This document shows, in pieces, positions 7,106 to 7,220 of a DNA stretch of 7,220 nt. The stretch spans positions 1 to 7,220 of the forward strand of contig CALFSV010000316.1 of the NCBI GenBank assembly GCA_937916485.1, in the 5' to 3' direction. The notes beneath the pieces are model-generated. The model was not told the origin of the DNA, did not search any database, and saw only the letters and a program-made list of their open reading frames with translations. Position 1 is the stretch's first letter. Each line of letters starts with the position of its first letter. A program made the translations under genes and the position numbers. This stretch comes from an uncultured Paracoccaceae bacterium. GTDB taxonomy: Bacteria > Pseudomonadota > Alphaproteobacteria > Rhodobacterales > Rhodobacteraceae.

Positions 7106-7220
7106 ATGATCCTTTCCGAGTACAAATCCAAAGAGCTTCTCTCGCAATATGGCGTGGCAGTTCCTGAGGGCCGCGTCGCAAGAACGGCAGCCGAGGCAGA
7201 GGCCCTGTGCCGCGAGGTCA
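7106..7220 (+). CDS. ATP-grasp CoA-ligase subunit (SucC/MtkA/acetate-CoA ligase-like), N-terminus only
   Basis: Only the first 38 codons are in the window; the gene runs off the right edge. The start ILSEYKSKELLSQYGVAVPE followed by GRVAR and an Ala/Glu-rich helix is typical of the N-terminal ATP-grasp segment of ADP-forming acyl-CoA ligases. These include succinyl-CoA synthetase beta (sucC), malate-CoA ligase beta (mtkA) and ADP-forming acetate-CoA ligase. These enzymes couple ATP hydrolysis to thioester formation through a phosphohistidine on the partner subunit or domain, which is not visible here. A strong Shine-Dalgarno AGGAG (7092-7096) lies 9 nt before ATG 7106. Operator 3 upstream suggests co-regulation with the oxalate operon. 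The substrate cannot be read from this fragment: succinate, malate, acetate and possibly oxalate or formate are all open. Confidence 0.8.
   Translation, partial: MILSEYKSKELLSQYGVAVPEGRVARTAAEAEALCREV

Noticed and set aside
6334..7131. Minus-strand open frame of 265 codons opposite the hydrolase
   Set aside because: The plus strand carries the catalytic triad, a Shine-Dalgarno site and a sensible start; the minus frame also crosses two operators and the CoA-ligase start.

Overview
The window looks like chromosomal DNA of an alphaproteobacterium, most likely a marine Rhodobacterales (Roseobacter-type) species. This rests on the moderately high GC content, the alphaproteobacterial flavour of the proteins and the tight gene packing. 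It cannot be fixed to a genus by eye.

Layout. Positions 1-6168 hold one minus-strand operon, read right to left: a FadR/FCD-type GntR regulator (5464-6168), oxalyl-CoA decarboxylase oxc (3709-5433), formyl-CoA:oxalate CoA-transferase frc (2334-3608), a stand-alone formyltransferase resembling the N-terminal hydrolase domain of 10-formyl-THF dehydrogenase (1411-2337), and formate-tetrahydrofolate ligase fhs (from 1408, running off the left edge). Spacings are 30 bp, 100 bp, a 4-bp overlap and 2 bp. The 100-bp oxc-frc gap carries an unusual set of five alternating complementary boxes. Divergently, on the plus strand, lie an ISOC2-like isochorismatase-family hydrolase (6437-6976) and the first 38 codons of an ATP-grasp CoA-ligase subunit (7106 to the right edge).

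How it works together. Oxalyl-CoA is decarboxylated to formyl-CoA (Oxc). Frc swaps CoA from formyl-CoA to oxalate and releases formate. Fhs uses ATP to load formate onto tetrahydrofolate. The locus therefore couples oxalate breakdown to the folate C1 pool. The formyltransferase between frc and fhs is the least expected member. As a plain 10-formyl-THF hydrolase it would oppose Fhs. In 10-formyl-THF dehydrogenase the same domain works with a phosphopantetheine thiol, so direct transfer of formyl from formyl-CoA to THF is an attractive hypothesis. That route would starve Frc of its CoA donor and create a need for an ATP-dependent way to make oxalyl-CoA, which the partial CoA ligase at the right edge might provide.

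Regulation. Three TGGT(A/G)TACC(A) palindromes lie upstream of the GntR gene (6197-6208), the hydrolase (6378-6389) and the CoA ligase (core 7040-7049 inside a 26-bp imperfect palindrome). This suggests that one GntR protein controls all three transcription units. No transporter, mobile element, RNA gene or CRISPR array was seen.
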